Assembly (NCBI GenBank): GCA_030036915.1
Contig: JASHSC010000076.1
Span: forward strand, 1 to 10,301
DNA from: Terriglobia bacterium
GTDB taxonomy: Bacteria > Acidobacteriota > Terriglobia > UBA7540
Direction of reading: 5' to 3'
Length of the DNA stretch: 10,301 nt
A program made the position numbers and the translations under genes. This document shows, piece by piece, positions 1 through 8,058 of this stretch. Positions within the stretch are counted from its first letter, which is position 1, and every line of letters begins with the position of its first letter. The notes beneath the pieces are model-generated. The model saw only the letters and a list, made by a program, of their open reading frames with translations. It ran no database searches and was not told where the DNA came from.

Positions 1-130
1 TCTCTCCCGGCTTCAGATAGAAGGAATGCTTTTTGATTTCTTTAATGATGTCCTCTTGCTGAACCTTTCGCTTAAAACGGCGTAACGCGTTCTCCAAGGA
101 CTCTCCGTCCTGAAGTCTGACTTCAGCCAA
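1..130 (-). CDS. rpsU: 30S ribosomal protein S21, partial (3' end beyond window)
   Basis: Reverse-strand reading gives 43 residues beginning MAEVRLQDGESLENALRRF, with the S21 hallmark KVQQEDIIKEIKKHSFYLKPGE-type continuation split over the following codons. S21 is a small basic protein of the 30S subunit that sits near the 3' end of 16S rRNA and takes part in initiation. The start is TTG at 128-130 (complement), preceded at about 7 bases by a G-rich Shine-Dalgarno (GGGGGTG). An ATG slightly upstream runs into a TGA at once, so TTG is the best choice. The C-terminal basic tail lies outside the window. The gene is divergent from the ATP synthase operon, and the shared 131-382 gap carries promoters for both. 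Identification is strong because the visible part is nearly the family consensus. Confidence 0.93.
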   Translation of the reverse strand, partial: MAEVRLQDGESLENALRRFKRKVQQEDIIKEIKKHSFYLKPGE

Positions 131-191
131 TCGATCACACCCCCATTTCATTGAGGAAGATGAGAGCAAACCTGTTGTGCAGGTAGCAGAA

Positions 192-219
192 TTGTTACCC
201 ACCAGAATGTATAAGTCAA
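192..219 (-). promoter_or_regulatory. Putative sigma70-type promoter for rpsU
   Basis: On the minus strand TTGACT (214-219) is followed after 16 bases by TAACAA (192-197). Transcription would start near 185 and leave an untranslated leader of about 55 bases before the TTG start. The -35 matches the consensus well and the -10 moderately. This is called by eye only. Confidence 0.45.
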
Positions 220-300
220 GGGCATTTTGGCCTTATTCTTGCGGTTGGACGCGGGGCAGCCCCACGCAGTCCCAAGGCCCTCCAGCCTCGATCCTACTCC

Positions 301-330
301 TTGACACTCGCAAAACCGACGTGCTACATT
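301..330 (+). promoter_or_regulatory. Putative sigma70-type promoter for the atp operon
   Basis: TTGACA at 301-306 is a perfect -35 match. TACATT at 325-330 follows after 18 bases and matches four of six positions of the -10. The start point would be near 337, about 46 bases before the b' start codon. A short GC-rich hairpin (251-256 with 260-263/264-267) lies just upstream. No other equally good candidate was seen between rpsU and the first stalk gene. Confidence 0.5.
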
Positions 331-382
331 GGCGGGTCTTTGCAGGATAGTCAATTCACACCTTGAGGCCTAGCCACTTCAA

Positions 383-859
383 ATGGGGGCGATTTTTAGC
401 CAGCTCGGGCAGCTTTTCCTTCGAACCATCCCTACGGTCATTTTAGTGTTTGCATTATTCGTGATCCTTGACCGCATTTTTTTTCGCCCTCTGCGAGCAG
501 TACTGAAACAGCGCGAGGAGTCGACCGTGGGCGCACTAGCGCGCGCTCGCGAGCAAGCGGCGGCAGCAGAAGCCAAGGCGAAGGACTACGATGCGTCCAT
601 CCAGGCGGCCAGGCAGGAACTCTACCGCCAGCGTGAGGCGGACCACCGAAGGAACCTGGAACAGCGTGACGAAGCCCTTCGGAAAGGGCGCGAGCGGGCT
701 GAGGTCTTGATCCGTGACGGCCGGGCCGAATTGACCCGTGAAGTCTCAAGAACCAAAGCAGAATTGGAAGTAGCGTGCAAATCCCTGGCGGAGGAAATCT
801 CGCAAAGTTTGTTGGGAGCGGATTCACCTTCCGGTTCGGGCCGGAGGTTCCAACTTTGA
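383..859 (+). CDS. atpF: ATP synthase F0 subunit b' (first of two b-type stalk subunits)
   Basis: The 158-residue product has one N-terminal membrane segment at about residues 11-33 (rich in I, L, V and F). After it comes RIFFRPLRAVLKQRE and a long charged, alanine-rich helix expected to form a coiled coil, the standard plan of ATP synthase b subunits. These subunits dimerise into the peripheral stalk that holds the F1 head still against the rotor. Paired with the different b-type gene that follows, it most likely forms a b/b' heterodimer, as in photosynthetic bacteria and many other phyla. The start is ATG at 383. An in-frame TAG at 371 excludes a longer form, and the only Shine-Dalgarno-like GAGG (365-368) is rather distant. 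Its stop codon overlaps the next gene's start. The symbol is shared with the next gene, and which one is called b' is a convention. Confidence 0.88.
   Translation: MGAIFSQLGQLFLRTIPTVILVFALFVILDRIFFRPLRAVLKQREESTVGALARAREQAAAAEAKAKDYDASIQAARQELYRQREADHRRNLEQRDEALRKGRERAEVLIRDGRAELTREVSRTKAELEVACKSLAEEISQSLLGADSPSGSGRRFQL
843..847 (+). promoter_or_regulatory. Ribosome binding site that fixes a TTG start for the second b subunit
   Basis: GGAGG at 843-847 stands 8 bases before TTG at 856-858. That TTG overlaps the TGA stop (857-859) of the upstream gene in the form TTGA. This is the usual geometry of translationally coupled genes. It favours TTG 856 over the in-frame ATG at 775, which lies deep in the upstream gene and has no comparable site. 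Confidence 0.7.
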
Positions 860-1467
860 TCCGTGCGCTGCACCATTTTGCATTGCTCGGCCTTATGGGA
901 ATCTGCCTCGCCGGGTTCGCATTGCCCCTCGCGGCGCGACCGCAGGAAGCTCAGCCTCCGGCCAAAGAAGAAAAGTCGGAGCCGCCCCACGAGCTGCTCT
1001 ACAAAACCATCAACTTTATTATTCTAGTGGGCGGACTCGGTTATGTCCTGCGTAAGCCGATGGCGGATTTCTTCAGCGGCCGCTCGGCCTCCATCCAGAA
1101 AGCATTAGACGAAGGCCGCAAGGCGCTGGAGGCTTCCCAAGCGCAGCTTCGCGCGGCGGAAAGAAAGCTGCGCGGGTTGGAAGCGGAAATTGCCGCGCTC
1201 CAGGCCGCCGCCGAGCGCGAGATGACGACGGAGCGCCAGCGCTTGCAGCAAGCCGGCGCGGAAGAGGCGGCGCGCATTCTGGAAGCTGCACGAACCCAAA
1301 TCGATTCCGCATTGCGGGCCGCGAAGCTGGAACTGAGGCATTACGCCGCACAGCAATCCGTGGCTCGCGCCGAGGATTTGATTCGCACCCGCCTGGATGA
1401 CGCTGGCCGCCGGCGGCTGGTAGATCAGTTTGCGGCGACCGTGGGAAACAAGGAAGAAAAGAACTAA
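856..1467 (+). CDS. atpF: ATP synthase F0 subunit b with N-terminal signal-like extension
   Basis: From the TTG at 856 the product is 203 residues. Residues about 5-27 form a hydrophobic stretch ending in ALPLAARPQEA, which resembles a signal peptide with an Ala-x-Ala-type cleavage region. A polar, Glu/Pro/Lys-rich linker follows. The canonical b-subunit membrane helix (TINFIILVGGLGYVLRKPM) and a long charged coiled-coil helix come after that. Ordinary b subunits begin directly with the membrane helix, so the first 50 or so residues are extra. The extension resembles what I recall of acidobacterial b subunits, but I cannot verify this here. It pairs with the preceding b-type protein in the peripheral stalk. 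An in-frame ATG at 775 would give 230 residues, but the added residues are low in plausibility and overlap the upstream gene. The gene is translationally coupled to the upstream gene by stop/start overlap. Confidence 0.87.
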   Translation: MIRALHHFALLGLMGICLAGFALPLAARPQEAQPPAKEEKSEPPHELLYKTINFIILVGGLGYVLRKPMADFFSGRSASIQKALDEGRKALEASQAQLRAAERKLRGLEAEIAALQAAAEREMTTERQRLQQAGAEEAARILEAARTQIDSALRAAKLELRHYAAQQSVARAEDLIRTRLDDAGRRRLVDQFAATVGNKEEKN

Positions 1468-1470
1468 GGC

Positions 1471-1571
1471 ATTTTGAATTTTTGGTTTTGGATTTGAGAT
1501 TGAGCCGTGGCCTGAGGCCCGGACCAAAATCACACCCCCTTCGGGCAAAACCAAAATCGCAAATTCAAAAT
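1471..1571 (+). repeat. Inverted repeat with 7-base periodicity in the b-delta gap
   Basis: Arms 1471-1491 and 1551-1571 match at about 18 of 21 positions when one is inverted (ATTTTGAATTT is exact, then a partly matching TTTTGG stretch). Each arm reads as successive degenerate heptads of the TTTTGGA type. The spacer of 59 bases is GC-richer. In mRNA the arms would pair and bring the loop between them just ahead of the delta-subunit start at 1591. No poly-T tail follows, so it is not a standard terminator. Confidence 0.7.
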
Positions 1572-1590
1572 CCAAGACTAGGTATTATCC

Positions 1591-2130
1591 ATGCCGATCG
1601 TTGTTGCCAACCGCTATGCGTGCGCCCTTGCCGATGTCGTTGCACCCCGGGGGAATTACCGCCAGGTGTTGAGCGAATTGAAGGATTTCGTTGCGGTTTA
1701 TCAGGAAAGTCCGGAATTGCGCGAAGTCTTTGAGACTCCGGCGGTCAGCATGGCGCAGAAGCTGCGGGTGGTGGAATCGATCGCCGCGAAGCTGGGCAGT
1801 TCGCCGGTGATGCTGAATTTCCTGCGCGTAGTGATGAGCCACTACCGCATGCCCGTGCTTGGCGAAATCCTCCAGGCCTTCCGCAATGTGGCATACGCGC
1901 GAATGGGGATTATGCAGGTCAAAGTCTCCTCTGCCGCGGCCTTATCCGGCGATGAGCAGGACCTTCTTCGCAAGCGATTCAGCGAGCTGACCGGCAACCA
2001 GCCGGAACTGGAATTTCACCTTGACGCCGGACTGATTGGCGGCCTCGTGGCCCAGATCGGAAGCACGGTGTACGACGGATCCATTCGTGGCCGCCTGGCG
2101 CGAATACGGGAAGAATTGACGGAGCAATAA
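1591..2130 (+). CDS. atpH: ATP synthase F1 subunit delta
   Basis: The 179-residue product has the usual length for bacterial delta (OSCP family). The N-terminal half starts VVANRYACALADV, the typical helical-bundle opening. The C-terminal half carries the family signature DAGLIGGLVAQIGSTVYDGSIRG split into D-LIGG and IG-x-x-x-DGSI blocks, followed by a closing helix (RLARIREEL). Delta caps the alpha3beta3 head and joins it to the b/b' stalk. The start is ATG at 1591. The upstream TAGG-like sequence is a weak ribosome site, and the inverted repeat of the preceding gap ends 19 bases before it. The position between b and alpha is the canonical F1 order. Confidence 0.95.
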   Translation: MPIVVANRYACALADVVAPRGNYRQVLSELKDFVAVYQESPELREVFETPAVSMAQKLRVVESIAAKLGSSPVMLNFLRVVMSHYRMPVLGEILQAFRNVAYARMGIMQVKVSSAAALSGDEQDLLRKRFSELTGNQPELEFHLDAGLIGGLVAQIGSTVYDGSIRGRLARIREELTEQ

Positions 2131-2220
2131 AACATTGGGGGGGAAGCATCGGGGAATTGCAGAAGGTGACGGAACCCTCGCGCCTCGCAAAACAAAAATC
2201 CACAAAGGCTGGAGCAAGAG

Positions 2221-3753
2221 ATGGCACAAATTCGAGCCGATGAAATCACCAAGATTATTCGGGAACAGATTGAGAACTTTGATCGCAGCGTGACCGTCGC
2301 GGAAGTGGGCTCGGTCGTTTCCGTGGGAGACGGCGTGGCGCGCATTCACGGCCTGGACCGCGTAATGGCCGGAGAATTGCTCACACTCCCCCACGACGTT
2401 GCCGGCCTGGCATTGAACCTGGAAGAAGATCAGGTGAGCGCCGTGCTGCTGGGGGACTACACGCTGATTGAGGAAGGCGACACCGTCAAGCGCACGAATC
2501 GCATCATTTCCGTGCCGGTGGGTGAGGCACTGGTGGGCCGCGTGGTGAATGCGCTCGGCCACCCCACCGACGGCAAAGGCCCCATCGTCACGGAAACCTA
2601 CAGTCCCATCGAGCGCATCGCGCCAGGCGTGGTCGATCGCCAGCCCGTGAAAGAACCGCTGCAAACGGGAATCAAGGCCATCGACTCCATGATTCCCATC
2701 GGGCGCGGCCAGCGAGAGCTGATCATCGGTGACCGGCAGACTGGAAAGACCGCCGTGGCATTGGATACGATCCTGAACCAGAAGGACAGCGGAGTGATCT
2801 GCATCTACGTCGCGATCGGCCAGAAGCGCTCCACCATCGCCCAGGTCATCAAGACGCTGGAACAGTATGACGCCATGAAGTACAGCATCATCATTGAGGC
2901 GAGTTCCTCTGACCCCGCACCGATGCAATACCTTGCCCCCTATGCCGGGTGCGCGATGGGCGAGTATTTCCGCGACCACGGGCGTCACGCATTGTGCATC
3001 TACGACGACCTTTCCAAGCACGCCGTCGCGTATCGCGAGATTTCTCTTCTGCTGCGGCGCCCGCCCGGCCGCGAAGCTTATCCGGGCGACGTTTTCTATC
3101 TCCATTCGCGCCTTCTGGAGCGCGCTGCAAAGGTCAACAAGGAATTGGGTGGCGGCTCGCTGACGGCGCTGCCGATCATTGAAACTCAGGCCAACGACGT
3201 CTCCGCCTACATTCCAACCAACGTCATCTCCATCACCGACGGGCAAATTTACCTGGAGGGCGACTTGTTCAACAGCGGCGTGCGCCCGGCCGTGAATGCG
3301 GGGATCTCCGTATCCCGAGTCGGTGGCAACGCACAGATTGACGCCATGAAGTCCATTGCCGGAATGTTGCGTTTGGAAATGGCCCAGTTCCGGGAATTAG
3401 CCGCGTTCGCGCAGTTCGGAAGCGATTTGGACAAGGTTACACTGGCGCAACTCAATCGCGGCAAGCGTCTGGGAGAAATTCTGAAGCAGGACCAATATAA
3501 GCCCCTGCCGGTGGAGAAGCAGATCACCATCATTTTCGCCACCACCAGCGGTTATCTCGATGACCTGGCCGTTGATCAATGCCTGCCTTTCGAACAAGCG
3601 CTCTACGAATTCATGGACACGGCTTATCCGCAGGTCGGAAAGCAAATCGTGGAGAAGAAGGAACTCACGGAGCCGCTGCGCGAGGAAATGAGGAAGATGC
3701 TCGACGAGTTCAAAGCGAAGTTTGTGGCAGAAAGCAAGGCGAAGGCGTCTTGA
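2221..3753 (+). CDS. atpA: ATP synthase F1 subunit alpha
   Basis: The 510-residue product has full family length. It has a beta-barrel N-terminal domain and a nucleotide-binding domain with the P-loop GDRQTGKT at residues 170-177. The alpha signature region is [20 protein letters not shown], in which R366 corresponds to the arginine that reaches into the catalytic site on beta. It is followed by the typical [13 protein letters not shown] block and a helical C-terminus. Alpha binds nucleotide non-catalytically and alternates with beta in the F1 hexamer. The ATG at 2221 is preceded by GGAG (2211-2214) with good spacing. The 90-base gap to atpH shows no clear repeat or promoter. All expected residues are present and no frameshift is seen. 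Confidence 0.98.
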   Translation: MAQIRADEITKIIREQIENFDRSVTVAEVGSVVSVGDGVARIHGLDRVMAGELLTLPHDVAGLALNLEEDQVSAVLLGDYTLIEEGDTVKRTNRIISVPVGEALVGRVVNALGHPTDGKGPIVTETYSPIERIAPGVVDRQPVKEPLQTGIKAIDSMIPIGRGQRELIIGDRQTGKTAVALDTILNQKDSGVICIYVAIGQKRSTIAQVIKTLEQYDAMKYSIIIEASSSDPAPMQYLAPYAGCAMGEYFRDHGRHALCIYDDLSKHAVAYREISLLLRRPPGREAYPGDVFYLHSRLLERAAKVNKELGGGSLTALPIIETQANDVSAYIPTNVISITDGQIYLEGDLFNSGVRPAVNAGISVSRVGGNAQIDAMKSIAGMLRLEMAQFRELAAFAQFGSDLDKVTLAQLNRGKRLGEILKQDQYKPLPVEKQITIIFATTSGYLDDLAVDQCLPFEQALYEFMDTAYPQVGKQIVEKKELTEPLREEMRKMLDEFKAKFVAESKAKAS

Positions 3754-3763
3754 AGCAATATAC

Positions 3764-3855
3764 GGAAACTGGACACTGGAAACTCGAAACTGGAAACTTG
3801 GGACGCTCAGGCGGATTTCGGGATTCGAGTTTCTAGTTTCCAGTTTCGAGCTTTC
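3764..3855 (+). repeat. Inverted heptad-repeat hairpin in the alpha-gamma gap
   Basis: A run of degenerate 7-base units (GGAAACT, GGACACT, GGAAACT, CGAAACT, GGAAACT) starts at 3764. The inverted array follows at about 3826-3855. Within it CTCGAAACTGGAAACT (3783-3798) is matched exactly by its reverse complement at 3835-3850, leaving a 36-base loop. The right arm ends about 10 bases before the short AAGGA ahead of atpG, so folding may influence gamma translation. There is no T-run typical of an intrinsic terminator. Confidence 0.85.
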
Positions 3856-3867
3856 AAGCAAAGGACC

Positions 3868-4722
3868 ATGGCAGCACTGATCGACATTCGGCGGCGCATC
3901 CGCTCGGTAAAGAGCACGCAGCAAATCACCCGGGCGATGAAGATGGTGGCCGCGGCGCGACTTCGCCGGGCCCAAGATCGCATTTTCAATGCCCGGCCGT
4001 ATGCCAACGAGATGATGGCTCTGCTTTCGAGCGCCGCCGCGCGAACGGCGGACCGTTCGCATCCACTGCTGGCAGAACGGCCTATCGCGCGGCAGCTTCT
4101 AGTGCTGATCACGGCGGACCGTGGTTTGTGCGGAGCATTCAACACCAATCTGATTCGCGCCGCGCAGACTTATCTCGAAGAGCACCACGAGCGGGAAATT
4201 TCCATCATCGCGGTGGGCCGTAAAGGGCGCGATTATTTCGTCCGCCGGTCGTTAAAGCTGATTGGTGAGCACATTAATATTTTCGGCCGCCTGGAATTTA
4301 CCCAGGCCCAGCCCATTGCGCAAAGCATCATTGAACTTTATCAGGAAGAGAAAGTGGACTCGGTGGATTTCATCTACAACGAGTTCAAATCGATTATGAC
4401 GCAGCGCGTGATGGTGGAGCGCTATCTGCCCATCAAGCCAATCGTACCGGCCACGGGCGAAGCGCTAGTGGATTACATTTACGAGCAACCGGCGCTGGAG
4501 ATATTCAATGCCCTCCTCCCACGCTACGTGGAGATCGAAGTTTACCGCGCTCTGCTCGAGTCCCAAGCCGCGGAATTGGCGGCGCGCATGACGGCCATGG
4601 AGGCGGCCACCAACAACGCCCGGGACATGATCGATTCTCTGACGCTTTACATGAACCGCGTCCGCCAGTCGGCCATTACACGCGAAATCATCGAGGTGGT
4701 GAGCGGCGCGGCAGCAACGTGA
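3868..4722 (+). CDS. atpG: ATP synthase F1 subunit gamma
   Basis: The 284-residue product is of normal length. The N-terminal helix carries the strongly conserved IRRRIRSVKSTQQITRAMKM and the VAAARLRRAQ block. A central Rossmann-like part includes LITADRGLCGAFN. The C-terminal helix contains AMEAATNNARDMI and ends in ITREIIEVVSGA, the family's second signature. Gamma is the asymmetric central shaft of F1, and its terminal helices form the coiled coil that drives the beta conformational changes. ATG 3868 is the consensus start. The AAGGA before it is very close (2 bases), so initiation may be modest or may depend on coupling or on the upstream hairpin. Downstream, the usual beta gene is displaced by an inserted small gene. 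Confidence 0.97.
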   Translation: MAALIDIRRRIRSVKSTQQITRAMKMVAAARLRRAQDRIFNARPYANEMMALLSSAAARTADRSHPLLAERPIARQLLVLITADRGLCGAFNTNLIRAAQTYLEEHHEREISIIAVGRKGRDYFVRRSLKLIGEHINIFGRLEFTQAQPIAQSIIELYQEEKVDSVDFIYNEFKSIMTQRVMVERYLPIKPIVPATGEALVDYIYEQPALEIFNALLPRYVEIEVYRALLESQAAELAARMTAMEAATNNARDMIDSLTLYMNRVRQSAITREIIEVVSGAAAT

Positions 4723-4729
4723 GGAACAT

Positions 4730-4780
4730 AGAAACTGGAAATTGGAAATCAGAAACTGGAAACTAGAAACTGGTAATTAG
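4730..4780 (+). repeat. Left heptad array flanking the inserted four-helix-bundle gene
   Basis: Seven-base units (AGAAACT, GGAAATT, GGAAATC, AGAAACT, GGAAACT, AGAAACT, GGTAATT) run almost without break from just after the atpG stop. Positions 4735-4769 are matched by the inverted sequence at 5257-5291 at 31 of 35 positions. Two of the four differences would be G-U pairs in RNA. The array is the same family as that in the alpha-gamma gap. Confidence 0.85.
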
Positions 4781-4800
4781 TGCTTCGAAACCGGGAATTA

Positions 4801-4827
4801 GGCACAGAGAAATTAGTTTCGTGTGCC
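4801..4827 (+). promoter_or_regulatory. Small hairpin ahead of the four-helix-bundle gene
   Basis: GGCACA (4801-4806) pairs with TGTGCC (4822-4827), and inside it GAAA (4809-4812) pairs with TTTC (4817-4820) around a four-base loop. It ends 9 bases before the AGAGGAG ribosome site (4835-4841). It could shield or present that site. No function is shown. Confidence 0.45.
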
Positions 4828-4845
4828 CGTAATTAGAGGAGAGGA

Positions 4846-5244
4846 ATGATCGGTACTAAAGCAAACGCTCCTATCAAGGATTTTAAGGACCTGGAAGTTT
4901 GGAAAGTAGCTCGAGTCCTGCGGCAGGAGATTTACAAACTCGCTCGCCAGCTTCCTGACTTCGAGAAGTATGGAATGGCAAGCCAGCTTCGCCGTGCCGC
5001 CGTATCGGTAACGGCCAACCTCGCAGAGGGGTTTGGCCGCTTCGGGTTTCAGGAGAATGCCCAGTTTTGCAGGCACGCTCGAGGCTCATTGTATGAACTG
5101 CGGGACCACCTATCGACCTGCCTGGACGAGAATTACCTGACGACGGAAGAGAGCATCCGGCTTGAGCAACTTGCGAGCACTGTGGGGAGACTGCTGAATG
5201 GTTACCTGCGCGCGACGCTAGCAATGAAGCGCGAGGTAGCCTGA
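4846..5244 (+). CDS. Four-helix-bundle protein, S23/IVP-like (23S rRNA intervening-sequence protein family)
   Basis: The 132-residue product has the family pattern: FKDLEVWKVA near residues 13-22, then a SQLRRAA-SV-ANLAEGFGR block at about 47-65, and GSLYELRDHL at about 80-89. The rest is helix-forming. Members are encoded in intervening sequences of 23S rRNA genes, as accessory (Avd-like) proteins of diversity-generating retroelements, and as stand-alone genes. They are small basic bundles thought to bind nucleic acid, and the exact role is unknown. No reverse transcriptase or variable repeat is nearby. The gene interrupts the atpG-atpD pair and is bracketed by inverted heptad arrays, so it sits in the loop of a possible long stem. 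ATG 4846 follows AGAGGAG closely. Codons look more A/T-rich than in neighbouring atp genes by eye, compatible with insertion. Confidence 0.9.
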   Translation: MIGTKANAPIKDFKDLEVWKVARVLRQEIYKLARQLPDFEKYGMASQLRRAAVSVTANLAEGFGRFGFQENAQFCRHARGSLYELRDHLSTCLDENYLTTEESIRLEQLASTVGRLLNGYLRATLAMKREVA

Positions 5245-5255
5245 AGAGTTTTTTG

Positions 5256-6748
<1,493 letters not shown>

Positions 6749-6760
6749 ACGAAGTTGACG

Positions 6761-6835
6761 GTCGAAGGTTAAAGGTTGAACGTTTGCGTCGCAGCTAACT
6801 TTTCACCTTCGACTTTCGGCCTTAGACTTTAATCA
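6761..6835 (+). repeat. Inverted heptad-repeat hairpin in the beta-epsilon gap
   Basis: Left arm 6761-6777 and right arm 6797-6813 match at 15 of 17 positions when one is inverted. In the left arm the units read GTCGAAG, GTTAAAG, GTTGAAC. In the complement of the right side they read GTCTAAG, GCCGAAA, GTCGAAG, GTGAAAA. The loop is 19 bases. The heptad differs from that in the gamma region, but the arrangement is the same. No T-tract follows. Confidence 0.8.
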
Positions 6836-6852
6836 GATCATTCACTGCAACC

Positions 6853-7281
6853 ATGGCAGAAGCGACCCTCCCAACACAGATCCAGCTCGACATCGTGACG
6901 CCTGACCGCCTGGCGGCGCGTGACGACGTAACGGCGGTCACGATTCCGGGGAAGGACGGCTACCTGGGCATTCTTCCCGGCCACGCGCCGCTGTTGACGG
7001 AGCTTGCTCCCGGTGAATTGAAATATTCGGCAGGCGGCGCCGAGCACGCCTTGGCCGTGGACTGGGGTTTCGCGGAAGTCCTGCCCGACCGCGTCATCGT
7101 GCTGGCGCAAACGGCCGAACGCGCGGAAGATATCGACGTGGAACGCGCCGAGAAGGCCAAGGAGCGCGCCGAAGAGCGCCTGAAGCGATTCACTGATCCG
7201 GAAGTTGACATGGAGCGGGCGCAGGAAGCGCTTCGCCGCGCTATCGCAAGGCTCGAAACCGCCAAGAAAATCCAGGGATAA
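6853..7281 (+). CDS. atpC: ATP synthase F1 subunit epsilon
   Basis: The 142-residue product has the N-terminal beta-sandwich (about residues 8-90) with the conserved turn [19 protein letters not shown]-terminal pair of charged helices (about 95-140) ends in ARLETAKK. Epsilon sits on the gamma foot, couples it to the c-ring, and in many bacteria inhibits ATP hydrolysis through its C-terminal helices. The charged Glu/Arg/Lys-rich helix region is complete, so an inhibitory role is possible. ATG 6853 has no evident Shine-Dalgarno and is preceded by the heptad hairpin. It closes the atp block, and the next gene begins 35 bases later. Confidence 0.95.
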   Translation: MAEATLPTQIQLDIVTPDRLAARDDVTAVTIPGKDGYLGILPGHAPLLTELAPGELKYSAGGAEHALAVDWGFAEVLPDRVIVLAQTAERAEDIDVERAEKAKERAEERLKRFTDPEVDMERAQEALRRAIARLETAKKIQG

Positions 7282-7316
7282 ATTTACCTTCCACCTCTCC
7301 TTCCCGGAGTGATGCC

Positions 7317-7835
7317 ATGCCGAGCGAAGCCATCGTGATTATCGAGGACGACATCACCCGGCAAGACGTGGACGCCATTGTGAACGCGGCGAACACTTCC
7401 TTGCTGGACGGTGGGGGCGTCGATGGAGCGATTCACCGGGCGGCAGGGCCGGAGCTGCTGGAAGAGTGCCGCGGGTTGCATGGCTGCCCCACTGGAGAAG
7501 CTAGGATTACACGAGGATATCGCCTGCCGGCCCGCTGGGTGATCCACACGGTGGGCCCGGTGTGGCGCGGCGGCAAGGATTTTGAGGACGAATTGCTGGC
7601 CAACTGCTACCGTCAATCGCTGGCACTCGCCGTTCAAAGTGGCGTTCGCAGCATCGCATTCCCCGCCATCAGCACTGGGATCTACGGATTCCCGCTCGAA
7701 CGCGCCACTCGCATCGCCGTCCACGAAGTGCGGGCTTTCATGGGAGAAAACCCGGCCATTGATAAAGTGCTGTTTGTCTGCTTCGATTCCCACACGCGCA
7801 GCGTGTATGAAAGCGTCCTGGCGGAGAACGTTTAG
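7317..7835 (+). CDS. Macro-domain protein, probable O-acetyl-ADP-ribose deacetylase / ADP-ribosyl hydrolase (MacroD/YmdB type)
   Basis: The 172-residue product is essentially one macro domain. The opening [16 protein letters not shown] (about 11-26) binds the adenosine part. [13 protein letters not shown] (32-44) contains the catalytic-type aspartate D36. PTGEARIT and [10 protein letters not shown] follow at about 58-83, and STGIYGFP (119-126) is the phosphate-binding loop. These match the YmdB/MacroD1 class, which hydrolyses O-acetyl-ADP-ribose and removes ADP-ribose from acidic residues. The substrate here is not known. In the first motif the usual glycine (GDIT) is replaced by aspartate. 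ATG 7317 has GGAG (7306-7309) at 7 bases. A nearby ATG at 7312 is out of frame. It may be read from the atp transcript, since no promoter is evident in the 35-base gap. Confidence 0.93.
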   Translation: MPSEAIVIIEDDITRQDVDAIVNAANTSLLDGGGVDGAIHRAAGPELLEECRGLHGCPTGEARITRGYRLPARWVIHTVGPVWRGGKDFEDELLANCYRQSLALAVQSGVRSIAFPAISTGIYGFPLERATRIAVHEVRAFMGENPAIDKVLFVCFDSHTRSVYESVLAENV

Positions 7836-7851
7836 CGAGGGCCGCACCCGC

Positions 7852-7967
7852 TCTAGCGGCGGTCTATGACCGCCGTACGGGCATGCCATGGCGTGCCCCT
7901 ACTTTTCGGCGCTCGCCCTGCGACCCAAAGCCGTTTTCGGGCGACGGGTCGGAGAGCGCCGCTACAG
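7852..7967. repeat. Composite palindromic (REP/MITE-like) element between macro and membrane-protein genes
   Basis: The outer ends TCTAGCGGCG (7852-7861) and CGCCGCTACA (7958-7967) are near-perfect inverted copies. Nested inside are a perfect hairpin CGGCGGTC-TAT-GACCGCCG (7857-7875), GGGCATGC/GCGTGCCC around CATG (7879-7898), CGGCGCTC (7907-7914) with GAGCGCCG (7954-7961), and CGACCC (7921-7926) with GGGTCG (7946-7951). This arrangement resembles dispersed palindromic repeats found in intergenic DNA. It may also end transcription from the macro gene, although no T-run is present. Copy number cannot be judged from one window. Confidence 0.7.
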
Positions 7968-7999
7968 TAATCATGAACCGCACCCATCTCCTCGTTTGC

Positions 8000-8037
8000 T
8001 TGACTTCCCGAAACCCTTCGGATAGTTTTCTCGGGAA
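8000..8037 (+). promoter_or_regulatory. Possible promoter with overlapping inverted repeat
   Basis: TTGACT (8000-8005) and a weak TAGTTT (8023-8028) are 17 bases apart, about 30 bases before the start of the membrane protein. TTCCCGA (8005-8011) and TCGGGAA (8031-8037) form an inverted repeat spanning the spacer and -10. It could be an operator or a leader hairpin. The -10 matches only three of six positions. Confidence 0.3.
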
Positions 8038-8058
8038 AGCCGTACGCGGATCCAATCT

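Noticed and set aside
775..855. ATG 775 as start of the second b subunit
   Set aside because: It lies 81 bases inside the upstream gene without a ribosome site, whereas TTG 856 has GGAGG at 8 bases and a stop/start overlap.
1482..1733. 83-residue plus-strand frame across the b-delta gap
   Set aside because: It reads through the inverted repeat and into atpH in another frame, with a low-complexity Arg/Pro-rich product and no ribosome site.
2131..2220. Heptad or palindrome in the delta-alpha gap
   Set aside because: I looked for a 7-base period and inverted arms here and found none. This gap shows that the pattern is not in every spacer.
1942..3246. 434-residue open frame on the minus strand opposite atpH and atpA
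   Set aside because: It is the shadow of a conserved GC-rich gene in another frame. It is rich in His, Arg and Asp in the way antisense frames are, has no recognisable motif, and overlaps the complete, well-matched atpA.
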